From the NCBI RefSeq assembly GCF_001636845.1, contig NZ_LITT01000035.1, positions 62,001 through 126,000 of the forward strand: a stretch of 64,000 nucleotides of DNA, written 5' to 3'. This stretch comes from Clostridium ljungdahlii. GTDB taxonomy: Bacteria > Bacillota > Clostridia > Clostridiales > Clostridiaceae. The translations under genes were made by a program, and so were the position numbers. A model generated the notes under the pieces. The model did not search any database. It saw nothing but the letters and a program-made list of their open reading frames with translations, and was not told the DNA's origin. Shown here one piece after another: positions 9,013 through 17,462 of this stretch. Within the stretch, counting starts at the first letter, position 1; every line of letters starts with the position of its first letter.

Positions 9013-10125
9013 TTACTTTTCATATATTTTACTTAATATCGGTTCATTGGCTTCCCAGAAATAATTATTCTTCAATCTTTTCATATTGTCTACTATACTC
9101 TTCTTTTCTTCCCGATCTTCTATGAGTTTTCCTATGATATGCTCTAGTGTATTCTTAAGATTACCTCCATCTATTCCATATCCAAAATTATTTTTGCAAA
9201 CTTCATATCCAAATTCTGTAACCTTATTTGCAATAACGGGGGTTTCAGTTATTATGCTTTCATAAAACTTATTTGGCATAGATATAGTAGCCGTATCTCC
9301 TGGATAAAAGGCATAAGTTATATCTATGTTCCTGTAAAGTTCTTCTAATTGATCTATATGATAAGCTCCTCTTATATCTACATTTGAAAACTTTTTTGAA
9401 TATTCAGCAAGCTTTTCAGAATATATTCCCCTTCCACAAACAACTATTTGCACAAACTTGCTATATTTTTGAGAAGCATCAATTAATGCTTTCATTTCAT
9501 CATAATATCTGACAGATCCTATAAAACCAATTCTAAGTTTATCACTTGGAGTTTTTTCTATATTATTAAATAGATTTTTATAAGGAGCATTGTTCACTAT
9601 GTAAATATTTTTACTTATTTTACTGTAAACTTCCTTCATTTTTGGTGTAACTACTATATGAATATCTACTTTTCTTAACATATGTCTTTCCATTAAAATT
9701 ATTAAATTATAGATACATTTGTTTAAAAATCCTTTTCTGTTATAAAAGTACATATAAAAAAGATCATGTTCATCATATATTAATTTCAACTTAAGTTTTT
9801 TATTTATACCAAAACCTATGAAAAGTCCATCAAAGTCATGGCAGTGGAGTACCTGAAAATCTTTATTTTTTAAATAGTTGTATACATCTCTTTTAAAATT
9901 TAAAAATTTAAAAGCCTGCTTATATCCACTTCCGTACTGAGCATTTCCAAAAAATCTTACTATTTTTATGCCATCCAAATTTTCTTCAGGCTTATCAATA
10001 TAGGTTCCTTCCCTGTCCCAGCATAATATAGTAATTTTATGGCCAAGTTTTGTCAAAGACTTCGCCTCTTTATATACCCTGGGGTCAGGATCAAATCCAT
10101 TTGTAAGTATCATTGCAATATTCAA
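9013..10125 (-). CDS. Family 4 glycosyltransferase
   Basis: 370 residues, GT-B fold. 'NGFDPDPRVYKEAKSLTKLGH' near the N-terminus is typical of GT4 enzymes, as is the donor-site region 'GFIGSVRYYDEMKALIDA', and 'MPNKFYESIITETPVIANK' holds an E-x-type donor motif. The start is a TTG at 10125, eight or nine bases after GAGGTGA. That ribosome site overlaps the end of the preceding glycosyltransferase gene, which suggests coupled translation. It is soluble or peripheral, acting at the cytoplasmic membrane face. Specificity unknown. Confidence 0.85.
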   Translation of the reverse strand: MNIAMILTNGFDPDPRVYKEAKSLTKLGHKITILCWDREGTYIDKPEENLDGIKIVRFFGNAQYGSGYKQAFKFLNFKRDVYNYLKNKDFQVLHCHDFDGLFIGFGINKKLKLKLIYDEHDLFYMYFYNRKGFLNKCIYNLIILMERHMLRKVDIHIVVTPKMKEVYSKISKNIYIVNNAPYKNLFNNIEKTPSDKLRIGFIGSVRYYDEMKALIDASQKYSKFVQIVVCGRGIYSEKLAEYSKKFSNVDIRGAYHIDQLEELYRNIDITYAFYPGDTATISMPNKFYESIITETPVIANKVTEFGYEVCKNNFGYGIDGGNLKNTLEHIIGKLIEDREEKKSIVDNMKRLKNNYFWEANEPILSKIYEK

Positions 10126-10132
10126 TATTCTT

Positions 10133-11314
10133 TCACCTCATAATCTCATTGTATATATGAATAGTTTTTTGAGCATTTCTAAGCCAGGTAAATTCACTTA
10201 ATACTGTTTTCTTCCCATTTTCGCCTACAATCTTAGCCTTATCCTTATGACTCAATATGTAATCTATAGTACAAACTAAATCATCTAAATCATGAGGTTC
10301 AACCAAAAATCCATTTTTTTTATCCACAATAACATCCTCTATTCCCTGGCCTTTAACACCTATAACGGGTATACCACTATTCATTGCTTCTATATACACT
10401 ATTCCAAAACCTTCCTGCCAACTTGGAAGTGCAAATACGTCACATTTTGGGGACATATATTTTATTACTTGAGAATGAGGTAACTTTCCTAGAAAAATCA
10501 CATTTTTATTTAAACTCAAATTATCTACAAGCCTTTTTAAGTTCCTATATTCCTCTCCATCGCCAATTACGTAATATTTTATAGTAGGATATATATTTAC
10601 AAGCTTCGAAACAGCTCTTATATTCAAATCTATTCCCTTTGTCTTTATTAAAGCAGACACACTGAGCATTACATAATCTCCCTCTAGCTCAACCTGCTTA
10701 TCTGCCACATATTCTTCTGGGTTAATTCCATTATTTATTACTACTGTTTTATCTAGAAGTTCCTTCTTTTCTATAATATTTCTCAGTTTATTACTTACAG
10801 TTATTATTTTGTTTGCATTTTTCAAAACTTTAGTCACATTTTTTCTACACATATTATTCTTTTTTATAGTATATTGAAAATCCTGCCCATGAATTGTCAC
10901 TACAAAAGGCACTTTATACTTTTTACTAAGCCTTATACTTGCAAATCCTACAGGTATAGCTGTATGTGCATGTATTACATCGAATTTAAACTTTTTATAC
11001 AATTTGCTTATAACTTTTCTTATGCCTAAGTACATAAAAAATCCTGAGTATTGAAGGAATAACCCTCCCGGAAATTCTATATATCTAGGATAAAAAACTT
11101 CTACACCATCAAGTACCATTTTAGATGGAATATCAATGTAGGATTTATACTTCTTTATGTTCCCTAAAAAAGCTGGTACATAGGGAACAGGGCACACAAC
11201 CTTTACCCTACAGCCTTCATTTATGAGTTTTTGCACTTGTTTGTGGACAAAAATACCTAAAACACTGTTAGAAGATGAGGGATACATATGTGAAATAACT
11301 AGTACATTCTTCAT
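10133..11314 (-). CDS. Family 4 glycosyltransferase
   Basis: 393 residues from the ATG at 11314. An ATG four codons earlier directly abuts the AAAAGG ribosome site and cannot be used. GT-B fold: 'AHTAIPVGFASIRLSKKY' and 'VTIHGQDFQ' in the acceptor half, and the EGFGIVYIE (E-x7-E) donor motif with 'SGIPVIGVKGQG' in the C-terminal half. It resembles mannosyl/galactosyl-type GT4 enzymes of exopolysaccharide clusters. Seven bases separate it from the downstream glycosyltransferase and about 20 from the upstream dehydratase gene, so one transcript is likely. Confidence 0.87.
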   Translation of the reverse strand: MKNVLVISHMYPSSSNSVLGIFVHKQVQKLINEGCRVKVVCPVPYVPAFLGNIKKYKSYIDIPSKMVLDGVEVFYPRYIEFPGGLFLQYSGFFMYLGIRKVISKLYKKFKFDVIHAHTAIPVGFASIRLSKKYKVPFVVTIHGQDFQYTIKKNNMCRKNVTKVLKNANKIITVSNKLRNIIEKKELLDKTVVINNGINPEEYVADKQVELEGDYVMLSVSALIKTKGIDLNIRAVSKLVNIYPTIKYYVIGDGEEYRNLKRLVDNLSLNKNVIFLGKLPHSQVIKYMSPKCDVFALPSWQEGFGIVYIEAMNSGIPVIGVKGQGIEDVIVDKKNGFLVEPHDLDDLVCTIDYILSHKDKAKIVGENGKKTVLSEFTWLRNAQKTIHIYNEIMR

Positions 11315-11333
11315 GGCTTTATTCATCCTTTTG

Positions 11334-13172
11334 CTATTTTTTTCTCTTATAGGTTGGCACTTTTTCCTCTATAAGTTTGATTATTTCCTCTTTATCTTCA
11401 TTTACCACTTCTCTAAACTGTTTTATAGACTCCTCCACAAAAGTCATATCTATTTTAGCTGGTTTTTCAACAAATATCTTATCGTGTTCCGTGGAAGTTA
11501 AAGCTACTTCATTCATAAGAAGTTCCTCATATAATTTCTCTCCCGGTCTTAAACCTGTATATTCTATTTTTATATCCACATCAGGTTCATATCCAGATAA
11601 AGTTATAAGATCTTTAGCCAGATCTACTATTTTTACGGGTTTTCCCATATCAAGTACAAAAATTTCTCCACCATGGGCTATGGCACCTGCCTGAATTACA
11701 AGCTGTGCTGCTTCAGGTATAGTCATAAAAAATCTATTTATTTCAGGATGGGTTACCGTAACAGGTCCCCCATGGGCTATTTGCTTTTTAAAAAGTGGGA
11801 TTACCGAACCATTACTTCCTAAAACATTTCCGAATCTTACAGCTACATACTCAGTCTCACTAACTTCATCAAAAGCCTGCACCATAATTTCACAAAATCT
11901 CTTTGAAGCTCCCATAACATTAGTTGGATTAACTGCCTTATCCGTACTTATTTGAACAAACTTATTCACTTTAAATTCATCACAACATTTTAATACATTA
12001 TAGGTACCAATTATATTATTCTTCACGGCTTCTGCCGGATTACCCTCCATAAGTGGAACGTGCTTATGAGCAGCTGCATGAAAAACTACTTCAGGTCTAT
12101 ATTTGTCAAATATACTTCTTAATCTGTCTTCATCCCTTATAGAAGCTATAATTATGGCTTTATTTAATTTTGAATAATTATAGTTTAATTCCATCTGCAC
12201 ATCATAAACGTTATTTTCATATATGTCTAGTATCAAAAGTTGTTTTGGACCAAATCTAGCTATCTGCCTGCATAATTCAGATCCTATAGATCCTCCACCA
12301 CCTGTGACCATTATAACCTTATCCTTTATGTACTTATTTATATTTTCATTGTTAAGCTTAACTTCGTCTCTTCCAAGAAGATCTTCTATGTTTACATCTC
12401 TTAATTTGCTCATATTTAAATTTCCATCTATCATTTCATATATGCCAGGCAAAGTTTTAAGCTTGCATTTTGTACTTTTGCATATATTTATGATTTCCCT
12501 TTTAGTCTTTATATCTGCAGAAGGCATTGCAATTATTATTTCTTCTATATTTCTTTCTTTGCATATTCTTGGTATGTCATTTCTTCCTCCTAAAACTTTT
12601 ATACCATTAATCAATTTTTTTCTTTTTGTCTCATCATCATCTATAAGTCCAACTACATCATAATCAAAATTTCTATTTTTCTTTATCTCCTTTATAAGTA
12701 CTGCCGATGCATCTCCTGCACCAATTATAAGAAGCCTTTTATTTCTTATTTTTTTATATTGTCCTACACTTTTATCTTGGAGTAACCTGTATATAAATCT
12801 TATTCCGCCTAATGCTAATACAGATAATATCCAAAAAATTATATGTACGGTATATGGAAATCTATAATACCTATTTTCAAGAAACTTATAATTTATAAAA
12901 TAGCTGTAAATTACAAATATAATATTGGATACAGAAACAGAATATACAATAGAAATTAACTCTTCTACCGATGCATATTTCCATATACTATCGTATAAAT
13001 TAAAAACTTTGTTAAATACTAAAGTTATAATCACCATAGGAATAACTGAAATTTTAAAAAATATTATATATTCCGGCTGTATATTAAAATCAAATTTAAG
13101 TAATAGGGCAAAATATAAGGAACCTATAAGAAATAATATATCGTATACTATGAGTTTTTTGTCTTTTTGCAT
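11334..13172 (-). CDS. Membrane nucleotide-sugar dehydratase/epimerase, CapD/WbpM/PglF type
   Basis: 612 residues. About four to five N-terminal membrane segments (residues 8-125) and a first Rossmann-like domain (146-260) precede the extended SDR domain, whose NAD loop is GGGGSIGSEL (291-300). The catalytic region reads STDKAVNPTNVMGASK (409-424): Met420 stands where most SDR enzymes have tyrosine, four residues before Lys424, as in PglF/WbpM UDP-GlcNAc 4,6-dehydratases. The product, a UDP-4-keto-6-deoxy-hexose, would feed a rare amino sugar into the glycan. First gene of the minus-strand cluster, preceded by AGGAAGTG and a promoter-like sequence. Confidence 0.9.
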   Translation of the reverse strand: MQKDKKLIVYDILFLIGSLYFALLLKFDFNIQPEYIIFFKISVIPMVIITLVFNKVFNLYDSIWKYASVEELISIVYSVSVSNIIFVIYSYFINYKFLENRYYRFPYTVHIIFWILSVLALGGIRFIYRLLQDKSVGQYKKIRNKRLLIIGAGDASAVLIKEIKKNRNFDYDVVGLIDDDETKRKKLINGIKVLGGRNDIPRICKERNIEEIIIAMPSADIKTKREIINICKSTKCKLKTLPGIYEMIDGNLNMSKLRDVNIEDLLGRDEVKLNNENINKYIKDKVIMVTGGGGSIGSELCRQIARFGPKQLLILDIYENNVYDVQMELNYNYSKLNKAIIIASIRDEDRLRSIFDKYRPEVVFHAAAHKHVPLMEGNPAEAVKNNIIGTYNVLKCCDEFKVNKFVQISTDKAVNPTNVMGASKRFCEIMVQAFDEVSETEYVAVRFGNVLGSNGSVIPLFKKQIAHGGPVTVTHPEINRFFMTIPEAAQLVIQAGAIAHGGEIFVLDMGKPVKIVDLAKDLITLSGYEPDVDIKIEYTGLRPGEKLYEELLMNEVALTSTEHDKIFVEKPAKIDMTFVEESIKQFREVVNEDKEEIIKLIEEKVPTYKRKK

Positions 13173-13225
13173 TTCAACACTTCCTAAATTATTGTAAAAA
13201 TTTTATATAAAAACTCCCTTTATCT

Positions 13226-13253
13226 ATTTTACATCATAAACAAAATTATTCAA
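13226..13253 (-). promoter_or_regulatory. Candidate sigma-A promoter of the glycan cluster
   Basis: On the minus strand TTGAAT (13248-13253), a 16-base spacer and TAAAAT (13226-13231) lie about 55 bases before the start of the CapD-like gene, the first gene of the cluster. Confidence 0.55.
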
Positions 13254-13292
13254 CATATTTTTTAACAGGTAATGTCACGTATCACACAATTT

Positions 13293-13323
13293 AATACTGC
13301 TGTTCTATTTCACCAGCAGTATT
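13293..13323. other. 10-bp perfect hairpin upstream of the glycan promoter
   Basis: AATACTGCTG (13293-13302) pairs with 13314-13323 around 11 bases. There is no T-run on either side, so a terminator is uncertain. It lies between the galU terminator and the glycan-cluster promoter and could be an operator or a transcript end. Confidence 0.4.
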
Positions 13324-13359
13324 GATAAATTAGTTAATTTTTTGTTACTAAATAAATTT

Positions 13360-13398
13360 GCATCTATAATTTCACATAAATTCTAAAATTATAGATGC
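13360..13398 (-). terminator. Terminator-like hairpin after galU
   Basis: GCATCTATAATTT (13360-13372) pairs perfectly with 13386-13398 around a 13-base loop, followed on the minus strand by AAATTTATTT. It starts about 15 bases after the galU stop codon. The T content after the stem is weak. Confidence 0.55.
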
Positions 13399-13412
13399 AG
13401 CTTTATTAAACT

Positions 13413-14330
13413 CTATTTGTTCTGAGAATTAGAAGTTATATCATCATAAACTTCTTTAAATAGTTTTTGTTCTTTTAGTCCCAAAAGATATTTCATAAAA
13501 GGTTTTTTTAATTCATCCCTCTTCAAGGCATATTCCACAGTAGCTTGTAAAAATCCAAGTTTGTCTCCCACATCATACCTTCTTCCCTCAAAATTATATG
13601 CATACATAGCTTCATTTTGAGCTAAGGTTCTAAGGGCATCTGTAAGTTGAATTTCTCCTCCCTTTCCCGGGGTAGTGTTATCTAATATTTCAAATATGGA
13701 AGGTGTTATTATATATCTTCCAAGTATGGCTATATTAGATGGAGCCTCTTCCACTTTAGGTTTTTCTATTAAATCTTTAACTTTATATACCCTATCTTCT
13801 ATATACATTCCTTTTACTATGCCATATCTATCTACGTATTTTTTAGGAACCTCCTGTACACCTATAATTGAAGTTTTATATTCATCATAGCATTTTATAA
13901 GCTGTTTTAGGCAAGGTTCTTTACTATCTACCACATCATCTCCGAGCATTACCGCAAAAGGTTGATTTCCAACAAAAGTTTTTGCGCAACTTATTGCATG
14001 TCCAAGGCCTTTAGGTTCCTTCTGTCTTATGTAATATATATCTGCCATATTTGATATATCCTTTACCATTTTTAAAAGGTCCTTCTTGTCTTTACTTTCC
14101 AGCTCCTGTTCCAATTCTACGGATTTATCAAAGTGATCTTCTATTGCCCTTTTATTTTTTCCTGTTATTATTAAAATTTCTTCTATTCCAGACGCTACTG
14201 CTTCTTCTATAATATATTGGATGGTAGGTTTATCTACTATAGGAAGCATTTCCTTAGGTTGAGCCTTCGTGGCCGGCAAAAATCTTGTTCCAAGACCAGC
14301 AGCTGGTATTATAGCCTTTTTTACATTCAC
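13413..14330 (-). CDS. galU: UTP-glucose-1-phosphate uridylyltransferase
   Basis: 305 residues from GTG at 14330, chosen because AAAGGAG lies eight bases upstream; an ATG eight codons earlier lacks a good site. It has 'KKAIIPAAGLGTRFLPATK' (the nucleotidyltransferase G-x-G-T-R loop) and 'QPKEMLPIVDKP', both diagnostic of GalU. It makes UDP-glucose from UTP and glucose-1-phosphate. Two genes upstream, pgcA supplies the glucose-1-phosphate, and the UDP-sugars can feed the neighbouring glycan cluster. Confidence 0.96.
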   Translation of the reverse strand: MNVKKAIIPAAGLGTRFLPATKAQPKEMLPIVDKPTIQYIIEEAVASGIEEILIITGKNKRAIEDHFDKSVELEQELESKDKKDLLKMVKDISNMADIYYIRQKEPKGLGHAISCAKTFVGNQPFAVMLGDDVVDSKEPCLKQLIKCYDEYKTSIIGVQEVPKKYVDRYGIVKGMYIEDRVYKVKDLIEKPKVEEAPSNIAILGRYIITPSIFEILDNTTPGKGGEIQLTDALRTLAQNEAMYAYNFEGRRYDVGDKLGFLQATVEYALKRDELKKPFMKYLLGLKEQKLFKEVYDDITSNSQNK

Positions 14331-14365
14331 CTTAAAATCTCCTTTCACATTCATGTTACATAGGA

Positions 14366-15448
14366 TTACTTTTTTTCAAGCTTCTTAATAAAGTTATCTA
14401 TTTCAATAACAACTTCATCTTTAGGATCTATTTTCTTTGCAATTTCCAGATGTTTTTTTGCATCTTGTAAATTTCCAGAGTCCAAATAGCACATTATAAG
14501 ATTAGTGCATATTTCTACTGATCTGGTGGCTTCAAATGCTTTTCTCAAATAAGCTATAGCCTTTTCATAGTCTCCAATAGATGCATAATTTATACCCATT
14601 TCGTTTACAATTTCTACTATACTGCTATCTATATTAAGTGCATCATTTAAGTAATAAATTGCCTTTTCATAATTTTCTAGTTTTCTATATCCAACTGCTA
14701 TGTAGTAATACAAAGAAGCATTATCTCCAAAGGTATCCATAAGAGGTATTAACAATTTTAATGCTTCTTCAGGATTATCTTCTAAAAGCTCTTTTCCTCT
14801 GTCATAGTGTACAATAGATTTAAGCTCTTCTTTCATATCTGTTATCTCTAAGGTTTCTTTTCCACCTTTTCCTACATAGTTATTTATATAAAACAATGCT
14901 TTTTCATAATCTCCCTCTTCTCTTTTAATAAGAGATTCATAAAGATATGGTAGTGCATAATTTTCTTTGGATTCGGCTTTTTTTAATATTTGCAATTCCT
15001 CTTCCTTATATATTTTATTGGTTTTTCTAATCTCATCTACCATGGCTATAAGTTTGTCATATATTTCTGTAGAATCTTCCATAGTAGATAACCCTTTTAA
15101 CAATATATAGGCATCTTCATACTCTTTATTTTTAACATTCTTTGCTATTATGCCTTTTATAAATCTAATGTATTCATTATTTCCGGCTATTATGCTTTTA
15201 TACTGCTTGCTAAACTTAAAATTTTCATCTGCACCTAATACGTAAAACATGCCTTCAATAAAATACCCTATTGGTATTCTATCCATATTGTTTCTAATTT
15301 TAACATTGTCAACTATATTTTTAGAATTTAAAGGCAAATATATATCTCCTGGGAAAGTAACTTTAAATATTTTTTCTAAACTTTTTTCATTTACTTCTAC
15401 AAATAATAATTTAGATAATTTTTCCGCAAAATGTGATTTTATATCCAT
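14366..15448 (-). CDS. Tetratricopeptide-repeat protein
   Basis: 360 residues from the ATG at 15448 (AGGTGG upstream). No signal peptide or membrane segment. Helical repeats with the TPR pattern are clear in the C-terminal half: 'ASLYYYIAVGYRKLENYEKA', 'VEIVNEMGINYASIGDYEKA' and a following 'ICTNLIMCYLDSGNLQDA' unit. The N-terminal 120 residues match nothing I recognise. Lodged between pgcA and galU with short gaps, it is probably co-transcribed and may be a protein-interaction scaffold. No specific function can be given. Confidence 0.8.
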   Translation of the reverse strand: MDIKSHFAEKLSKLLFVEVNEKSLEKIFKVTFPGDIYLPLNSKNIVDNVKIRNNMDRIPIGYFIEGMFYVLGADENFKFSKQYKSIIAGNNEYIRFIKGIIAKNVKNKEYEDAYILLKGLSTMEDSTEIYDKLIAMVDEIRKTNKIYKEEELQILKKAESKENYALPYLYESLIKREEGDYEKALFYINNYVGKGGKETLEITDMKEELKSIVHYDRGKELLEDNPEEALKLLIPLMDTFGDNASLYYYIAVGYRKLENYEKAIYYLNDALNIDSSIVEIVNEMGINYASIGDYEKAIAYLRKAFEATRSVEICTNLIMCYLDSGNLQDAKKHLEIAKKIDPKDEVVIEIDNFIKKLEKK

Positions 15449-15471
15449 TAATTTACCACCTACACAATTTA

Positions 15472-17199
15472 TTAGCAATTTACATCGTCTATTATTTTCA
15501 TAACTCTTTTCTCAAATACATTCATTTTTTCTTCAGCATCTTTCAAGCTGTTTCCTATTATTGAGAGATAAATTTTTATTTTAGGTTCCGTTCCTGAAGG
15601 CCTAACTACAAACCAAGATTTATCTTCCATAATAAATTTCAACACATTTGACTTAGGTAAATCTATTTTACTTTCATTTATATTTATTAAATCTTTTTCT
15701 ACACTTAACTTATAATCTAACTTTTTAACTATTTTTGCATCGCCAAGTGTTCTTTTCATGGAATGCCTCATATACTGAAGAATATTTTCTATTTTTTCAT
15801 GACCTTCTCTTCCTTTAAGTTCTACTGAAATCAACTTTTCTTTATAAAATCCATATTTTTTATAAAGCTCTAGTAAAGCTTCGTAAAGACTTATGCCCTT
15901 CATTTTATAGTATAGCGTCATTTCACATATAAGAGTAGATGCAATTACAGCATCCTTGTCTCTTACAAAATCTCCTGCCAGGTAGCCGTAGCTTTCTTCA
16001 AATCCAAATATATAATCTTTATTTCCCTTACTTTTAAATTCTTTTATTTTTTCTCCTATATATTTAAATCCAGTTAAAACATTTACCAATTCTACTCCAT
16101 ATTCTTTTGCTATATCTTGAGCCATCTCCGTAGTCACTATAGTCTTTACCACAACACCATTTTGGGGTAATTTATCAGTTTCCTTTAAGGATGAAAGAAT
16201 ATAATGGGTTAAAAGAACACCTACTTGATTTCCAGTAAGTGTTTTATACTGGCCTTCTACATTTTTCACTACTATCCCTATTCTATCACAATCTGGATCT
16301 GTTCCAAATATTATATCTGGCTTTATAGTCTGTGCCATATCTAAAGCCAGTTCAAAAACTCTAGGATCTTCAGGATTAGGGTATTCTGCTGTTGGGAAGC
16401 TTCCATCTGGGCTTTCCTGCTCTTTTACTATATTCACATTTTCATATCCAAGTTCTTTAAGCGCCCTTCTAACTGGAATATTACCAGTTCCATGCAGCGG
16501 AGTATATATTATTTTTAAATCTTTTGCATGTGCTTTTATAAGATCTTTCCTTATAGCCAGGCTTTTTACTTTCTCTATATAGGATTTATCTATATCTTCT
16601 CCCAACATATTGAGTATACCTTCGTTTTCAGCTTCTTTTAGATCCATATGCTTTATTTCTGAAAAATCACTAATACTTTCTATACAAGATAGTATTGCAT
16701 TTGCAAAATCATCTGTTACCTGTCCCCCATCTTCCCCATATACCTTATATCCATTATATTGCTTTGGGTTATGAGATGCTGTTATAACAATACCTGCCTT
16801 ACTTTTAAGTTCTCTTACTGCATAGGAGAGCATTGGTGTTGGATGAAGAGTTTTAAAAAGATTTACTTCTATACCATTTGCACATAAATTACTTGCAGCG
16901 GCCTCTGCAAATTCCTTGGACATTATTCTACAGTCATAAGCTATGCATACGGAAATATTTGTATTATATTTCTTTATAAGATATTTTGATAATCCTTCTG
17001 TGGCTTTTCCCACAGTATATATATTCATTCTATTGGTACCTATACCTATTACACCTCTAAGACCTCCTGTACCAAATTCCAAATCCTTATAAAATCTATC
17101 TTCTATTTCCTTTTCATCTTCTATATTTTTTAGTTCCATTTTTCCATCCTGATCCACATAAGGTGAACTCAACCAATATTCATATTTTTCTCTATACAT
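15472..17199 (-). CDS. pgcA: Alpha-phosphoglucomutase / phosphomannomutase
   Basis: 575 residues from the ATG at 17199 (TAGGAGGT upstream). All four alpha-D-phosphohexomutase features are seen: FGTGGLRG (42-49), the phosphoserine loop TASHNP (140-145, Ser142), the metal loop DPDCDR near residue 300, and the phosphate-binding 'RPSGTEPKIK' near the C-terminus. Length fits the Bacillus PgcA group. It interconverts glucose-6-phosphate and glucose-1-phosphate, feeding galU downstream. The three genes pgcA-TPR-galU look like one operon. Confidence 0.93.
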   Translation of the reverse strand: MYREKYEYWLSSPYVDQDGKMELKNIEDEKEIEDRFYKDLEFGTGGLRGVIGIGTNRMNIYTVGKATEGLSKYLIKKYNTNISVCIAYDCRIMSKEFAEAAASNLCANGIEVNLFKTLHPTPMLSYAVRELKSKAGIVITASHNPKQYNGYKVYGEDGGQVTDDFANAILSCIESISDFSEIKHMDLKEAENEGILNMLGEDIDKSYIEKVKSLAIRKDLIKAHAKDLKIIYTPLHGTGNIPVRRALKELGYENVNIVKEQESPDGSFPTAEYPNPEDPRVFELALDMAQTIKPDIIFGTDPDCDRIGIVVKNVEGQYKTLTGNQVGVLLTHYILSSLKETDKLPQNGVVVKTIVTTEMAQDIAKEYGVELVNVLTGFKYIGEKIKEFKSKGNKDYIFGFEESYGYLAGDFVRDKDAVIASTLICEMTLYYKMKGISLYEALLELYKKYGFYKEKLISVELKGREGHEKIENILQYMRHSMKRTLGDAKIVKKLDYKLSVEKDLININESKIDLPKSNVLKFIMEDKSWFVVRPSGTEPKIKIYLSIIGNSLKDAEEKMNVFEKRVMKIIDDVNC

Positions 17200-17235
17200 A
17201 TCTTTACCTCCTATATGCAATATTTAACATTTACT

Positions 17236-17241
17236 ATTATA
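17236..17241 (-). promoter_or_regulatory. Possible -10 box for the pgcA operon
   Basis: TATAAT on the minus strand about 37 bases before the pgcA start codon. No convincing -35 box is seen at the right distance, so this is tentative. Confidence 0.3.
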
Positions 17242-17350
17242 CTATAAACTATATCTAAAAACATGTATACAACCATATTTTTACCTCATAATATATATAT
17301 ATAACTTATTTCTTAATTTTAGGTTAATTTATTTATATAAATTGGTATTA

Positions 17351-17379
17351 TTGAATCTCTACATGAATTAACATATAAT
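17351..17379 (+). promoter_or_regulatory. Sigma-A promoter of the decarboxylase gene
   Basis: TTGAAT (17351-17356), an exact 17-base spacer, and TATAAT (17374-17379). Transcription should start near 17386 and give a leader of about 75 bases. Confidence 0.75.
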
Positions 17380-17403
17380 GATATTAGTTTTTACTAAGTA
17401 TGA

Positions 17404-17442
17404 TTATCCCTTTAATTCCAAGAGTTAAAGGGTATCTTTTTT
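17404..17442 (+). terminator. Intrinsic terminator inside the decarboxylase leader (attenuator-like)
   Basis: CCCTTTAA (17408-17415) pairs with TTAAAGGG (17425-17432) and is followed by CTTTTTT. The T-run ends one base before the ribosome site GAAGGAAGG of the decarboxylase. No other gene is upstream on this strand, so it sits in the decarboxylase's own 5' leader. Confidence 0.65.
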
Positions 17443-17462
17443 GAAGGAAGGTGTTTATCAAG

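Noticed and set aside
12223-12663. 146-codon open frame on the plus strand
   Set aside because: Antisense to the CapD-like gene; composition is typical of a shadow frame in AT-rich DNA and it lacks a ribosome site.
17404-17442. Terminator of an unseen gene upstream of the decarboxylase
   Set aside because: No plus-strand gene lies between 17200 and 17400, and a good promoter sits between pgcA and the hairpin, so a role in the decarboxylase leader is more likely.
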